From JBLHKS01 sp047620505 (GTDB lineage: Bacteria > Verrucomicrobiota > Verrucomicrobiia > Verrucomicrobiales > DEV007), in the NCBI GenBank assembly GCA_047620505.1, contig JBLHKS010000131.1:1-20297 (forward strand): DNA of 20,297 nucleotides, in the 5' to 3' direction. The position numbers and the translations under genes are program-made. The notes beneath the pieces were generated by a model. The model was not told the DNA's origin, made no database searches, and worked only from the letters and a program-made list of their open reading frames with translations. Shown piece by piece: positions 7,663 through 15,365 of this stretch; within the stretch, counting starts at the first letter, position 1; each line of letters starts with the position of its first letter.

Positions 7663-8442
7663 ATGACAGGTCGATTGGAAGACAAAGTCGCGATCGTCAC
7701 CGGCGCCGCTTCCGGAATTGGTTCAGCGACGGTGGAAAAGTTCCTTGCGGAAGGAGCCCGTGTGATGGCCACCGATGTGAACGAGGCCGGCCTGAATGCT
7801 TTGTTAGAGTTCGCCGGGGAAAGCAACGATCGTCTGGCGACCTGCCGGGCCAGCGTGGCTGAAAGAGGCGATGTCGAGACGGTCATCGCCCAATGCGTCT
7901 CCCAATTCGGGCGACTGGATATCGTCGTCAATTCCGCGGGCATCACGCCGCGAACTCTGCCTCCGGAAGCGGATTTTGAAGAGCGTTGGGACGCGGTCAT
8001 GGAGATCAACGCCAAGGGCACATTCCTGATGTGCCATGCCGCCGTGGATGAGATGCGCAATCATGGTGGAGGCTCGATCGTCAACATCGGTTCGATCATG
8101 AGCCTGGTTTCCTATCCTACCTCGCTTCCTTTCTCCGATGGTTTCAGCCCGTATCCGCAGAGCAAGGGAGCTGTGCTTCAGCTCACCCGAGATATGGGTA
8201 TCCGCCTCGCCGCCGAGAGCATTCGCGTAAACACCGTCTGCCCTGGTTTTGTTTACACCGCCATGACGGAAAACGTAACCGAAACTCCGGAGGTTCACGA
8301 GACGATGAAAGCCCTGCATCCCATGGGTCGGCTTGCGCAACCGTCGGAAATTGCCAATGTTGTTGCTTTTCTCGCGTCCGATGAAGCCTCGTTTGTAACC
8401 GGCGCTGCCTGGACCGTTGATGGCGGCTACACCGCAGCATGA
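7663..8442 (+). CDS. Short-chain dehydrogenase/reductase (classical SDR)
   Basis: A cytosolic NAD(P)-dependent oxidoreductase, probably acting on an alcohol or sugar group. The ATG at 7663 gives 259 aa starting MTGRLEDKVAIVTG; a GTG at 7651 would add four residues. Counted from 7663, TGAASGIG (13-20) is the cofactor-binding glycine motif. Asp38 in ATDVN ends the second strand and hints at NAD+ preference. NSAG (90-93), Asn116, Ser144, Tyr164 and Lys168 (YPQSK) complete the active site. IRVNTVCPGF and the final VTGAAWTVDGGYT are family signatures. Ser144 to Tyr164 is 20 residues rather than the usual 13 or so, meaning an insertion (SYPTSLPFSDGFSP) in the substrate loop. It leads a row with PSD1 and DUF1501, its stop only 3 bp before their first possible start. 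The substrate is unknown. Confidence 0.93.
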   Translation: MTGRLEDKVAIVTGAASGIGSATVEKFLAEGARVMATDVNEAGLNALLEFAGESNDRLATCRASVAERGDVETVIAQCVSQFGRLDIVVNSAGITPRTLPPEADFEERWDAVMEINAKGTFLMCHAAVDEMRNHGGGSIVNIGSIMSLVSYPTSLPFSDGFSPYPQSKGAVLQLTRDMGIRLAAESIRVNTVCPGFVYTAMTENVTETPEVHETMKALHPMGRLAQPSEIANVVAFLASDEASFVTGAAWTVDGGYTAA

Positions 8443-8466
8443 CCGATGCGATCTCAATTCGATTCG

Positions 8467-11400
8467 ATGAAACGCCATTTTCTCATTTCAACTTTTAGCA
8501 TCGGTCTCGTTTTGACAGGCACCGGGGCGGCGGATTCGCCAGGCGGTGAAGACGTGAAGTTTTTCGAAAACGAGATCCGCCCGCTGCTTGCCGCCAGGTG
8601 CTACGAATGCCACGGCGAAGAAAAACAAAAAGGCAGCCTACGCATGGATGGTCTGACGCATTTACTGAGCGGAGGAAGTTCCGGACCGGCGTTGGTGGCG
8701 GGGAAACCAGATGAATCGCTCATCATCGAAGCGATTCGGCGAACCGATCCCGACTTCGAGATGCCACCGAAGGAAGCCCTGTCGCCGGGCGAGATTGCCA
8801 AACTCGAAAAGTGGGTCGCGATGGGCGCGCCGTGGCCGGGTGAGACGCGTTTCAGGGCGGAAACGGACGCCGAGGGTTTCACCGATGAGGATCGACGGTG
8901 GTGGGCGATACAGCCGGTTGTTGATCCTGACGTTCCCACAAAATCGGGAGCCGGCTGGGCTAAAAACCCAATCGACCACTTCATTGCTCGCAAGCTGGAC
9001 GAAGCCGGTCTCGAACCCTCGCCGCAGGCCGACCGCCGCGAATTGGTCAGGCGCGCGTGTTTCGATCTGCACGGCCTGCCGCCGACAGCTGAGCAGATTG
9101 CGGCGTTTGTAAACGACGACCGCCCCGACGCGTGGCACCGCCTGATCCAGCAGCTGCTGGACAGCCCGCGGTATGGCGAGCGCTGGGCGCAGCACTGGCT
9201 GAATCTCGTGCGCTACGCCGAGAGCGACGGCTACAACCAGGACGCCTATCGCCCGACCGTCTGGCGCTACCGCGACTACGTGATCAAGTCGTTCAACGAC
9301 GACAAGCCCTATGACCAGTTCGTGCGTGAGCAACTCGCAGGCGACGAAATCGCGCCGGATGATCCTGACACGCTCATCGCCACCGCCTACCTGCGTCATC
9401 CGGTTTACGAATACAACCTGCGTGACGTGCGCGGTCAGTGGGAGGTGATTCTCACGGACATGACCGACACCACGAGCGAAGTCTTCCTCGGCCTCAGCAT
9501 GGGTTGCGCGCGTTGTCACGACCACAAGTTCGATCCCATCCTGCAAACGGATTACTACCGTCTGCGCGCCTTTTTCACGCCGGTGCATTGGCGCGAGGAC
9601 CTGAAGCTGGCCACGCCGGCGGAAAACAAGGCCTACGACGAACAGCAGGCGAAATGGGAGGCGGCCACTGCGGAGATCCGGGACAGAATCGATGCGCTCA
9701 CCAGCCCGGCGATTGAGAAGAAGGTCGAAACCTGGCGCAAAAGTTTCCCGGAAGACCTGCAGGCGATGACGCTCAAGCCCGAGGATCAGCGCGGTCCGTT
9801 GGAGAGGCAATTGGCCGGGTTTTGCGAACGGCAGTTGAAATTCGCGGGCGGCCAGTTCAACGCGACGAAGGATCTCAAGACCGACGAAGCCAGGGAGGAA
9901 TACCAGGCGCTCCAGGCGGAGCTGAAGAAGTTCGATCACCTGAAGCCGAAGCCGTTGATGGCGGCCTTCGTTGCCACGGACGCCGGTCCGCAGGCTCCGC
10001 CCAACACGTTGGAAACCGGCCAGGGCAAGATCGACATCGAGCCGGGCTTTCCGTCCATCATCGCCCCCGATTTGCCGTCGATTGAGCCGACCGAAACTTC
10101 CTCCGGCCGCCGCAAGGCGCTCGCGGATTGGATCACGCGTCCGGACAACCAACTCGCCTCCCGGGTGATCGTGAACCGCGTCTGGCAGTATCATTTCGGG
10201 CGCGGTATCGTGGCTTCGGCGAATGAATTCGGCGTTTTGGGCGACGGGCCCACGCATCCCGAATTGCTCGACCACCTGACGACGAAATTCGTCAACGGTG
10301 GCTGGCGTTTCAAGGAACTGCACCGCGAGATCATGCTCTCCGCCACCTATTGCCAGACCGCGCGCCGCGAGCCGGACGCAACGACGGCGAAGGTCGATCC
10401 GGCGAACGAATACCTCTGGCGTTTCCATCCGCGCCGTCTCGACGCCGAGCAGGTTCGCGACGCGATGTTGGCGGCCAGCGGTGAACTGGACCTGAAGGTC
10501 GGCGGAGCAGCTGCTGACGGCAATGGCGTTCGCCGCTCGATCTACACGCGCAAGAAACGCAACAACCCGAACGAGCTGTTGTTCGCTCTCGATATGCCAG
10601 CCGGTTTCGCCAGCGCTTCCGAACGGCAGAGCACCACCACGCCTACCCAGGCCCTGCAGCTGCTCAACGGCGATTGGGTGCTCGCGCGCGCCCGCAAGCT
10701 GGCATCCCGCGCGCAGACCATCGACGACGCGTGGCTGGCGGTCTTCGGACGTGCGCCCCGCGGCGAAGAAAGGGCGACGGCGGATGCGTTCCTCGAGAAG
10801 CGCATCCGCGAGGCCGAAAAGCAGCGCGACAGTTCCGAATCCGAAGAGAAAGAAGCGCCGCGCGGACTGTTTAAAATCGGCAGCGCCCACGAGCGCCTCG
10901 TCGTGCAGTCGAGCGAACGGGAAGGCGACGACTTCACGGTCGAGGCCGTCGTGAATCTCGACAGCATCGACGTCAACGCCGAGCTGCGCACGCTTGTTTC
11001 GCGCTGGAACGGCGGCAAGGGGAACCTCGAATCCTTTGGCTGGAGCATCGACGTCACCGGCGTGAAATCCCGCTATCAGCCGCGCAACATCCTCATGCAG
11101 CTGGTCGGCGTGGATGAGAACAGGAACATTGGCTACCAGGTGGTGGCGTCCAACCTCCGCCTCCAGGTCGGGCGGCGGCAACAGCTCGTTGTGCATGTGT
11201 CAGGCTCGCGTCGCGAGGTCATCTTCATCCTGCGCGATCTCGATACGCCGGGAGCAGCTGCTCAGACCGCCACCGTGCCCATGGACGACCTCTCCAAACT
11301 AAGCCAGGGCGATTCTCCGATCGTTCTCGGCGGCTTGAGCCTGCGCCGGACGACCCGCCAATGGGAAGGCGCAATCGCGGCGCTCCGTATCGTGGCCGGC

Positions 11401-11604
11401 CGCATTCCTGACAAGTCGCTCAATGCCGATCCAGGCAAATGGCGAAACGGTGTGGTTGTCTGGCGCGCTACGGACGAACCGAGCCCGCGCTTCACCTGGA
11501 TCGGAGCTGATGGCGCCGCCGAGGAGAACGACCCACGTCGGCAGGCCATGACTGATCTCTGCCAGGCGTTGCTGAACTCCAACGAATTCTTCTACCTCCA
11601 CTGA
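8467..11604 (+). CDS. PSD1 protein: PSCyt1 c-type haem, DUF1549, DUF1553 with LamG-like insertion
   Basis: A large exported protein of unknown reaction, typical of Planctomycetota and Verrucomicrobiota. The ATG at 8467 begins the signal peptide (MKRHFLISTF...TGTGAA); an ATG at 8446 adds seven residues. Positions here are counted from 8446. PSCyt1 is at about 35-130 with CYECH (52-56), a c-type haem site, and PPKEALSPGE with the likely distal Met106. DUF1549 is at about 165-375, with a second CxxCH in GCARCHDHKFDPI (353-365). A helical linker covers 390-500. DUF1553 starts near 555 (GRRKALADWIT, NRVWQYHFGRG) and seems to run to about 790. A beta-rich concanavalin/LamG-like module (815-1000) follows, and then the usual DUF1553 end (DLCQALLNSNEFFYLH) appears at the C-terminus, so the module is inserted inside DUF1553. 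It sits between the SDR and DUF1501 genes, 19 bp before the latter. Confidence 0.93.
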   Translation: MKRHFLISTFSIGLVLTGTGAADSPGGEDVKFFENEIRPLLAARCYECHGEEKQKGSLRMDGLTHLLSGGSSGPALVAGKPDESLIIEAIRRTDPDFEMPPKEALSPGEIAKLEKWVAMGAPWPGETRFRAETDAEGFTDEDRRWWAIQPVVDPDVPTKSGAGWAKNPIDHFIARKLDEAGLEPSPQADRRELVRRACFDLHGLPPTAEQIAAFVNDDRPDAWHRLIQQLLDSPRYGERWAQHWLNLVRYAESDGYNQDAYRPTVWRYRDYVIKSFNDDKPYDQFVREQLAGDEIAPDDPDTLIATAYLRHPVYEYNLRDVRGQWEVILTDMTDTTSEVFLGLSMGCARCHDHKFDPILQTDYYRLRAFFTPVHWREDLKLATPAENKAYDEQQAKWEAATAEIRDRIDALTSPAIEKKVETWRKSFPEDLQAMTLKPEDQRGPLERQLAGFCERQLKFAGGQFNATKDLKTDEAREEYQALQAELKKFDHLKPKPLMAAFVATDAGPQAPPNTLETGQGKIDIEPGFPSIIAPDLPSIEPTETSSGRRKALADWITRPDNQLASRVIVNRVWQYHFGRGIVASANEFGVLGDGPTHPELLDHLTTKFVNGGWRFKELHREIMLSATYCQTARREPDATTAKVDPANEYLWRFHPRRLDAEQVRDAMLAASGELDLKVGGAAADGNGVRRSIYTRKKRNNPNELLFALDMPAGFASASERQSTTTPTQALQLLNGDWVLARARKLASRAQTIDDAWLAVFGRAPRGEERATADAFLEKRIREAEKQRDSSESEEKEAPRGLFKIGSAHERLVVQSSEREGDDFTVEAVVNLDSIDVNAELRTLVSRWNGGKGNLESFGWSIDVTGVKSRYQPRNILMQLVGVDENRNIGYQVVASNLRLQVGRRQQLVVHVSGSRREVIFILRDLDTPGAAAQTATVPMDDLSKLSQGDSPIVLGGLSLRRTTRQWEGAIAALRIVAGRIPDKSLNADPGKWRNGVVVWRATDEPSPRFTWIGADGAAEENDPRRQAMTDLCQALLNSNEFFYLH

Positions 11605-11623
11605 AGCCGATCCGATTCTTAGC

Positions 11624-13024
11624 ATGCGTTGCCAACGATACGATTTTCCCAACTCCCGCCGCGAGTTCCTGCAAACCGCCGGCTGCGGATTCGGCGCGCT
11701 CGCGCTCGCCTCGCTGGAGAGCAACGCGGCTCAGTCCGCGCCGCTGCCGCATCACAAGACCAAAGCAAAGAACGTCATCTTCCTGTTCATGGAAGGCGGT
11801 CCCAGTCATCTCGACACCTTCGACCGCAAACCGTTGCTCAACGAACTCGCCGGCCAATCCCTACCCGACAGTTTCAAGCCCCCGCTCACCGCTGCGGGCG
11901 AAGCCAAATCGCCGCTTCTCGAATGCCGGCGCACCTGGCGACAATACGGTGAGGGCGGCCTCTGGATTTCCGACTGGTTTCCCAACGTAGCTCAGCATGC
12001 CGACGATCTCGCGGTGATCCATTCCTGCGCCTCCAGCGGCATCAACCACGCCGGCGGCGTCTGCTCGATGAACACCGGCTCCATCTTCGGTGGGCGACCG
12101 CCGCTCGGAGCCTGGGCTTCGTATGGACTCGGCACGGAGAACCAGAATCTGCCCGCCTTCGTCGTCATCAAGGACAGCGGCGCGACCGTTGTGAACGGCG
12201 TCCGCAACTGGGGTAGTGGCTTCATGCCCGCCGTGTATCAGGGAGTCGAATTCAAGTCCGACGGCACGCCCATCAAGTTCCTCGACAACCCGAAAGGCGT
12301 CGACCGCCAACGCCAACGCGACAAGCTCGACCTGCTCGGCGCGCTCAACCGCGACTTCAATTCCGGACGCGAGAGCAACACCGAGTTGGAGGCTCGCATC
12401 CGGAGTTACGAACTGGCCTACCAGATGCAGGCCGAAGCCCCCGGCGCGATCGATCTGAGCCGCGAAACCGAGGCCACTCGAAAACTCTACGGACTGGACA
12501 ACAAACCCACGGCCACCTTCGGCCGCAACTGCCTCCTCGCCCGGCGGCTCGTCGAAAGCGGCGTGCGCTTCGTGCAACTCTACAGCGGCGCGGGCAGCAA
12601 GTGGGACAGCCACACTGGCATCGAGACCAAACACCCAGCCCTCTGCCAGGCGGTCGACCAGCCCATCGCCGGACTGCTCGCCGACCTGAAGTCGCGTGGA
12701 TTGTTGGACGAAACGCTTGTCATCTGGGGCGGCGAATTCGGCCGCACACCGATGAGCGAAAAAGGCGATGGCCGTGATCACAATCCGACGGGATTCACCA
12801 TGTGGATGGCTGGCGGCGGCATTCAGGGCGGTCGCACCTACGGCACCACCGACGACCTTGGCCTGTATGCCGTGAAGGACCGCCTGTACGTGCACGACCT
12901 CCACGCCACCATCCTGCATCTCCTCGGCATCGACCACACCCGACTCGTCTACCAACACAAAGGCCGCCCCGAACGCATCGACCAGAACGAAGGCCGAGTG
13001 CATGAGGGTATTGTCAGTGCATGA
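11624..13024 (+). CDS. Tat-exported DUF1501 protein (alkaline phosphatase/sulfatase-like fold)
   Basis: DUF1501 proteins are related in fold to sulfatases and alkaline phosphatases, but their reaction is not established. The 466-residue product begins with a twin-arginine signal: SRREFLQ (11-17) followed by a hydrophobic stretch (FGALALASL). Family motifs follow: FLFMEGGPSHLDTFD (53-67), WDSH (327-330), GGEFGRTP (369-376), GRDHNP (383-388) with likely metal ligands, and VHDLHATILHLLGID (423-437). It lies 19 bp after the PSD1 gene, the usual partner arrangement, so the two probably act together outside the cytoplasm. The last residues are altered: a 19-bp direct duplication spans the stop, changing the end from ...EGIVSGV to ...EGIVSA. 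That shift is at the extreme tail and should be harmless. Confidence 0.94.
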   Translation: MRCQRYDFPNSRREFLQTAGCGFGALALASLESNAAQSAPLPHHKTKAKNVIFLFMEGGPSHLDTFDRKPLLNELAGQSLPDSFKPPLTAAGEAKSPLLECRRTWRQYGEGGLWISDWFPNVAQHADDLAVIHSCASSGINHAGGVCSMNTGSIFGGRPPLGAWASYGLGTENQNLPAFVVIKDSGATVVNGVRNWGSGFMPAVYQGVEFKSDGTPIKFLDNPKGVDRQRQRDKLDLLGALNRDFNSGRESNTELEARIRSYELAYQMQAEAPGAIDLSRETEATRKLYGLDNKPTATFGRNCLLARRLVESGVRFVQLYSGAGSKWDSHTGIETKHPALCQAVDQPIAGLLADLKSRGLLDETLVIWGGEFGRTPMSEKGDGRDHNPTGFTMWMAGGGIQGGRTYGTTDDLGLYAVKDRLYVHDLHATILHLLGIDHTRLVYQHKGRPERIDQNEGRVHEGIVSA

Positions 13025-13036
13025 GGGTATTGTCAG
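12999..13036. repeat. 19-bp tandem duplication across the DUF1501 stop codon
   Basis: TGCATGAGGGTATTGTCAG occurs at 12999-13017 and again, identically, at 13018-13036. The second copy supplies the TGA at 13022-13024 that ends the DUF1501 frame. With one copy the frame would end three residues later at another TGA (GGG GTT TGA). The perfect identity suggests a recent replication slip or an assembly artefact. Confidence 0.85.
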
Positions 13037-13159
13037 TGGGGTTTGACCCGTTCGAATATGAGACTCGCGATACTTCTTGCCCTGATGCGTTCAATCAAAG
13101 GGTTCATTTACTGAACTCCGAGAGGACGTGTCCAAATACTCCATTTTTGAGGCATCGAA
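13025..13159. other. Short stretch without a gene after DUF1501
   Basis: An 18-codon frame at 13058-13114 starts with a signal-like MRLAILLAL and stops at once. It may be the lost start of a further exported gene of this operon, but nothing else supports that. No terminator hairpin was seen. Confidence 0.3.
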
Positions 13160-13390
13160 TCACCCGAGCACCCTGTGAGCGGAATCGAGCAGTTTCACCC
13201 TGTGCTCCCCCAGGATGTCGGCGTAGTGAGATGCTGCGGAAGCAGCTTCGGTGAATTCTTCGATCTCGCACATTCGAGCCCAGTTCCGGCGGCTGTTGAG
13301 CACCGTGACAATGAAAGGGGGATCGAACTCAAGCACTTGAGGTTTCGGCTTTGGTTCGCTTTGGATTTCCCTCACAATATCACCACCCAA
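13160..13390 (-). CDS. Small hypothetical protein near the integrase
   Basis: A 76-residue minus-strand frame from a TTG at 13390 (an alternative GTG lies a few codons in) to a TGA at 13160-13162. The core reads FIVTVLNSRRNWARMCEIEE, then FTEAASAASHYADILGEHRV, a balanced sequence that looks coding: a strand, then an amphipathic helix. I do not recognise the family. It lies downstream of the integrase on the same strand, separated by the DUF1508 stub on the other strand, so it may be cargo of the same element. The overlapping plus-strand frame at 13175-13402 looks like its shadow. The absence of an ATG start lowers confidence. Confidence 0.4.
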   Translation of the reverse strand: MGGDIVREIQSEPKPKPQVLEFDPPFIVTVLNSRRNWARMCEIEEFTEAASAASHYADILGEHRVKLLDSAHRVLG

Positions 13391-13401
13391 AGGTCAGTCT
13401 A

Positions 13402-13488
13402 ATGCCCGGCAAATTCGAAATCAAGAAGGCGAAGAACGGCAAGAATGCGCCGGGGGCGAATATGGGCGATCAGACGCTGCGAAAGTGA
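13402..13488 (+). pseudogene. DUF1508 (YegP-like) N-terminal stub
   Basis: A 28-codon frame from ATG 13402 to TGA 13486-13488 begins MPGKFEIKKAKNGK, the usual first strand and turn of DUF1508/YegP proteins, which normally continue about 50 or 110 residues with a phenylalanine-rich strand and a KASAENGI-type helix. Here the text changes at once to NAPGANMGDQTLRK and stops. It appears to be a gene cut short, perhaps by rearrangement at the mobile-element end. It faces the integrase, 32 bp away. Confidence 0.4.
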
Positions 13489-13520
13489 CTCTTGATCCCT
13501 GTGGCCGTGCTAGAAACCTT

Positions 13521-14702
13521 TTACTTTTGGTCCTCATCGAATTCGATAATGGGTAGAGTTGCTGCCGCCCTGCGCATCGCATCTAACTCGATGTGAGTGT
13601 AAACGCGGTTCATCTCCGCCGAATCATGGCCTACAAATTCTTCGGCGACTGCGGGACTGACACCGGCGTTCTTTAGCAGACTGGTGGTAGTGTGACGAAG
13701 GCTGTGAAAGCTGATTTCCGACTCCTTTCGTCGTCCATTCATGCCGGGCTCCTGGACTTTCCTCCGATGCTTCGTTTTGGGCACGAGACCGGCATTCCCC
13801 ATTAAATCGCCAAACTGTCGAGAAAGCGTCCCAACCCGGCCTTGTTCATTAAATATCGCCGCTGCTCTTGAATGAACCATGTCGCCTGATTTCCCAGTTT
13901 CGATCATTGCTACGATATGTGACCGCAAAGGCGGTGGCATCGGTATCTTCTGGTTCCTCGAAGTTTTACCAGTCGTTAAGCGAATTTCCTGCGCCTCCAT
14001 ATCAAGTTGACTCCATCTGAGGGCAGCGATATCACCCAGACGCTGCCCCGTATAGAGGCCGAACAGGATCATGCTCCGCCACTCAGGGTCAGCAATTTCG
14101 AGCAAGCGACGAACTTCCTCAAGCGAGAACGGGCGGCGCTGAGCAGCGTTCTTGCGTTTAATGCGCTGAACGTGCTCGACAGGATTATCGGCAATCAGCC
14201 CGGCCCGTTTTGCGGATCCGAAGAACACCCTCAACATCTTGATCGCGTGATTAACAGTCGATCCACTGACTCGCTTGTATTCTTTATCTCTCCACTGCTG
14301 GACGTCATCCTTCGAGATATCTGAAAGCGGTCGATCGGCCTTTTCTCCCATGGCCTCGACGAATGAACGAATCATATTTTTGTAGGCCGAAAGAGTCGAA
14401 TCGCTGACTTCGGATTTCTTCTCCGCAATCCATTGGTCCGCGTAGAGCCTCAACGAGGCTGAAGGCAGCGACCGCCCGGCCACTTCCTCGTAAAGATCCC
14501 GCAGAACCCTTTGGACCTGCTGCGCGCTCTTCTTACAGCGAGCGACATCTTCAAATTCATCGGCAATCTTCTGGGCACTCCGCCTCGCATTGACCGTGCC
14601 ATCGGCCTTGATACCCGTGCTTCGCTGGTAGCGCTTGCCGTCAGCTCCAGTGAAACAGGCGATGAAATTGGGGGATCTGGGGAGTCTTCGAAGGCTTGCC
14701 AT
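13521..14702 (-). CDS. Tyrosine recombinase/integrase
   Basis: A phage-type integrase that joins an element to the chromosome through a 3'-phosphotyrosine link. Its 393 residues hold an N-terminal region about 1-80 (arm-binding-like), a SAM-like core-binding domain about 83-180 (LYADQWIAEKK, STLSAYKNMIRSF, VNHAIKMLRVFF), and a catalytic domain from PFSLEEVRRLL at 191. The catalytic set is complete: Arg221 in TGQRLGDIAALRW, Lys246 in TGKTSRN, His333 and Arg336 in FHSLRHT, His359 in VGHDS, and Tyr368 in VYTHIE. The start is ATG at 14702. About 180 bp upstream lies a tRNA-Ser 3' fragment, the expected attachment site, so the element very probably targets that tRNA gene. It appears intact. Confidence 0.95.
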   Translation of the reverse strand: MASLRRLPRSPNFIACFTGADGKRYQRSTGIKADGTVNARRSAQKIADEFEDVARCKKSAQQVQRVLRDLYEEVAGRSLPSASLRLYADQWIAEKKSEVSDSTLSAYKNMIRSFVEAMGEKADRPLSDISKDDVQQWRDKEYKRVSGSTVNHAIKMLRVFFGSAKRAGLIADNPVEHVQRIKRKNAAQRRPFSLEEVRRLLEIADPEWRSMILFGLYTGQRLGDIAALRWSQLDMEAQEIRLTTGKTSRNQKIPMPPPLRSHIVAMIETGKSGDMVHSRAAAIFNEQGRVGTLSRQFGDLMGNAGLVPKTKHRRKVQEPGMNGRRKESEISFHSLRHTTTSLLKNAGVSPAVAEEFVGHDSAEMNRVYTHIELDAMRRAAATLPIIEFDEDQK

Positions 14703-15166
14703 TTTGCTCGATTGGGATGAAGTATTCGCCCAAAATCCAAACGAGTAGATCGCGAGTTGCGGAATCTACCTCAATTCGAGCTTTGAGCACAACCTGAGTT
14801 ACAACAACTGCTGTTGTCCTGCAATGTCCCTGGATGTTTTTACACGTAAAAAAGCGCTCAATGACCTCCTGAAACACGACCCTTGCAACCGTGGGTTCGA
14901 ATCCCACTCCTTCCGCCATCTTCATTGAACCAAGTTCGAATCGGACTGAAATTGGTCGAAACCACTGTTGCGTTGGATAGCCGTCGGCCAAACATCTCGT
15001 CCGGCCAGGTATCGAAACTTTCAGTGGCGTAGTCGGAAACCATCAACTCGCCGAATCGATCCGCCATAAGCCGAAGGGCGTCCCGCGCATTGTTTTCGGT
15101 AGCTTCGGTGATCGGTCGAGGCGGAAACTTCGCCTTGTAACCCTCTCATTCTGAAGCAGAAAGAAA
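14703..15166. other. Region between integrase and tRNA-Val: att site and a minus-strand gene remnant
   Basis: Apart from the tRNA fragment (annotated separately) there is no clear gene. On the minus strand a frame opens after a TGA at 15146-15148 and reads TEATENNARDALRLMADRFG, then ELMVSDYATESFDTWPDEMF, before running into the tRNA fragment. It looks coding but I do not recognise it; it could be the remains of a gene truncated when the element inserted. Frames that read AEGVGFEPT or SGIRTHG here are the known false translations of tRNA sequence. Confidence 0.35.
14869..14918 (+). other. 3' fragment of a tRNA-Ser-type gene, likely integrase attachment site
   Basis: The last half of a class II tRNA is visible. 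T-stem GTGGG (14891-14895) pairs with CCCAC (14903-14907) around the loop TTCGAAT. The acceptor 3' strand TCCTTCC (14908-14914), discriminator G and encoded CCA (14916-14918) follow. The acceptor's 5' partner GGAAGGA and a D-arm are not found in the 150 bases upstream, so the tRNA is incomplete. Similarity to serine tRNAs reaches back to about the anticodon loop (CCTGAAA at 14868-14874), which is where tyrosine recombinases usually cross over. The integrase gene begins about 170-180 bp to the left. I infer the attR-like end of an element that extends leftward. Confidence 0.7.
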
Positions 15167-15241
15167 TGGTGCGCGATGTAGGATTTGAACCTACGACCCC
15201 CACCGTGTCAAGGTGATGCTCTACCCCTGAGCTAACCGCGC
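15167..15241 (-). tRNA. tRNA-Val (GAC anticodon)
   Basis: A full cloverleaf on the minus strand. Acceptor GCGCGGT pairs with ATCGCGC; the D-arm is GCTC-AGGGGTA-GAGC; the anticodon arm is TCACC-TTGACAC-GGTGG with anticodon GAC (15207-15209 on the plus strand as GTC); the T-arm is GTAGG-TTCAAAT-CCTAC; discriminator A; CCA is encoded (15167-15169). It decodes GUC and GUU valine codons. It is transcribed away from the SirB1-like gene. It is intact and does not carry the attachment sequence of the neighbouring element. Confidence 0.95.
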
Positions 15242-15365
15242 ATTTCAATTTCTGAAGGGGCGGCTATTCTGAAGCGTTGAGCGCATTTCGCAACTATTTT
15301 TGTGCGCCGTAAACCGGACAGCGTTCACGGTTTGCGGAACGCGGATTTCTGCTTACCGTCTTGAT

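Noticed and set aside
8662..11196. An 844-codon open frame on the minus strand, antisense to the PSD1 gene
   Set aside because: Its frame is open because the sense gene has high GC at third positions. The translation is Arg/Val/Glu-rich with no motif, while the sense strand has clear family domains.
11861..13003. A 380-codon minus-strand frame opposite the DUF1501 gene
   Set aside because: Shadow frame of a recognised gene, with biased Ala/Val/Glu composition and no motif.
13058..13114. An 18-codon frame starting MRLAILLAL after the DUF1501 gene
   Set aside because: Too short, with no support beyond a hydrophobic start; mentioned only as a possible lost gene start.
14641..14991. A minus-strand frame containing AEGVGFEPTVARVVFQ
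   Set aside because: This is the well-known false protein produced by translating a tRNA 3' end backwards; the DNA here is the tRNA-Ser fragment.
15021..15248. A minus-strand frame containing SSGVEHHLDTVGVVGSNPTS
   Set aside because: False translation of the tRNA-Val gene.
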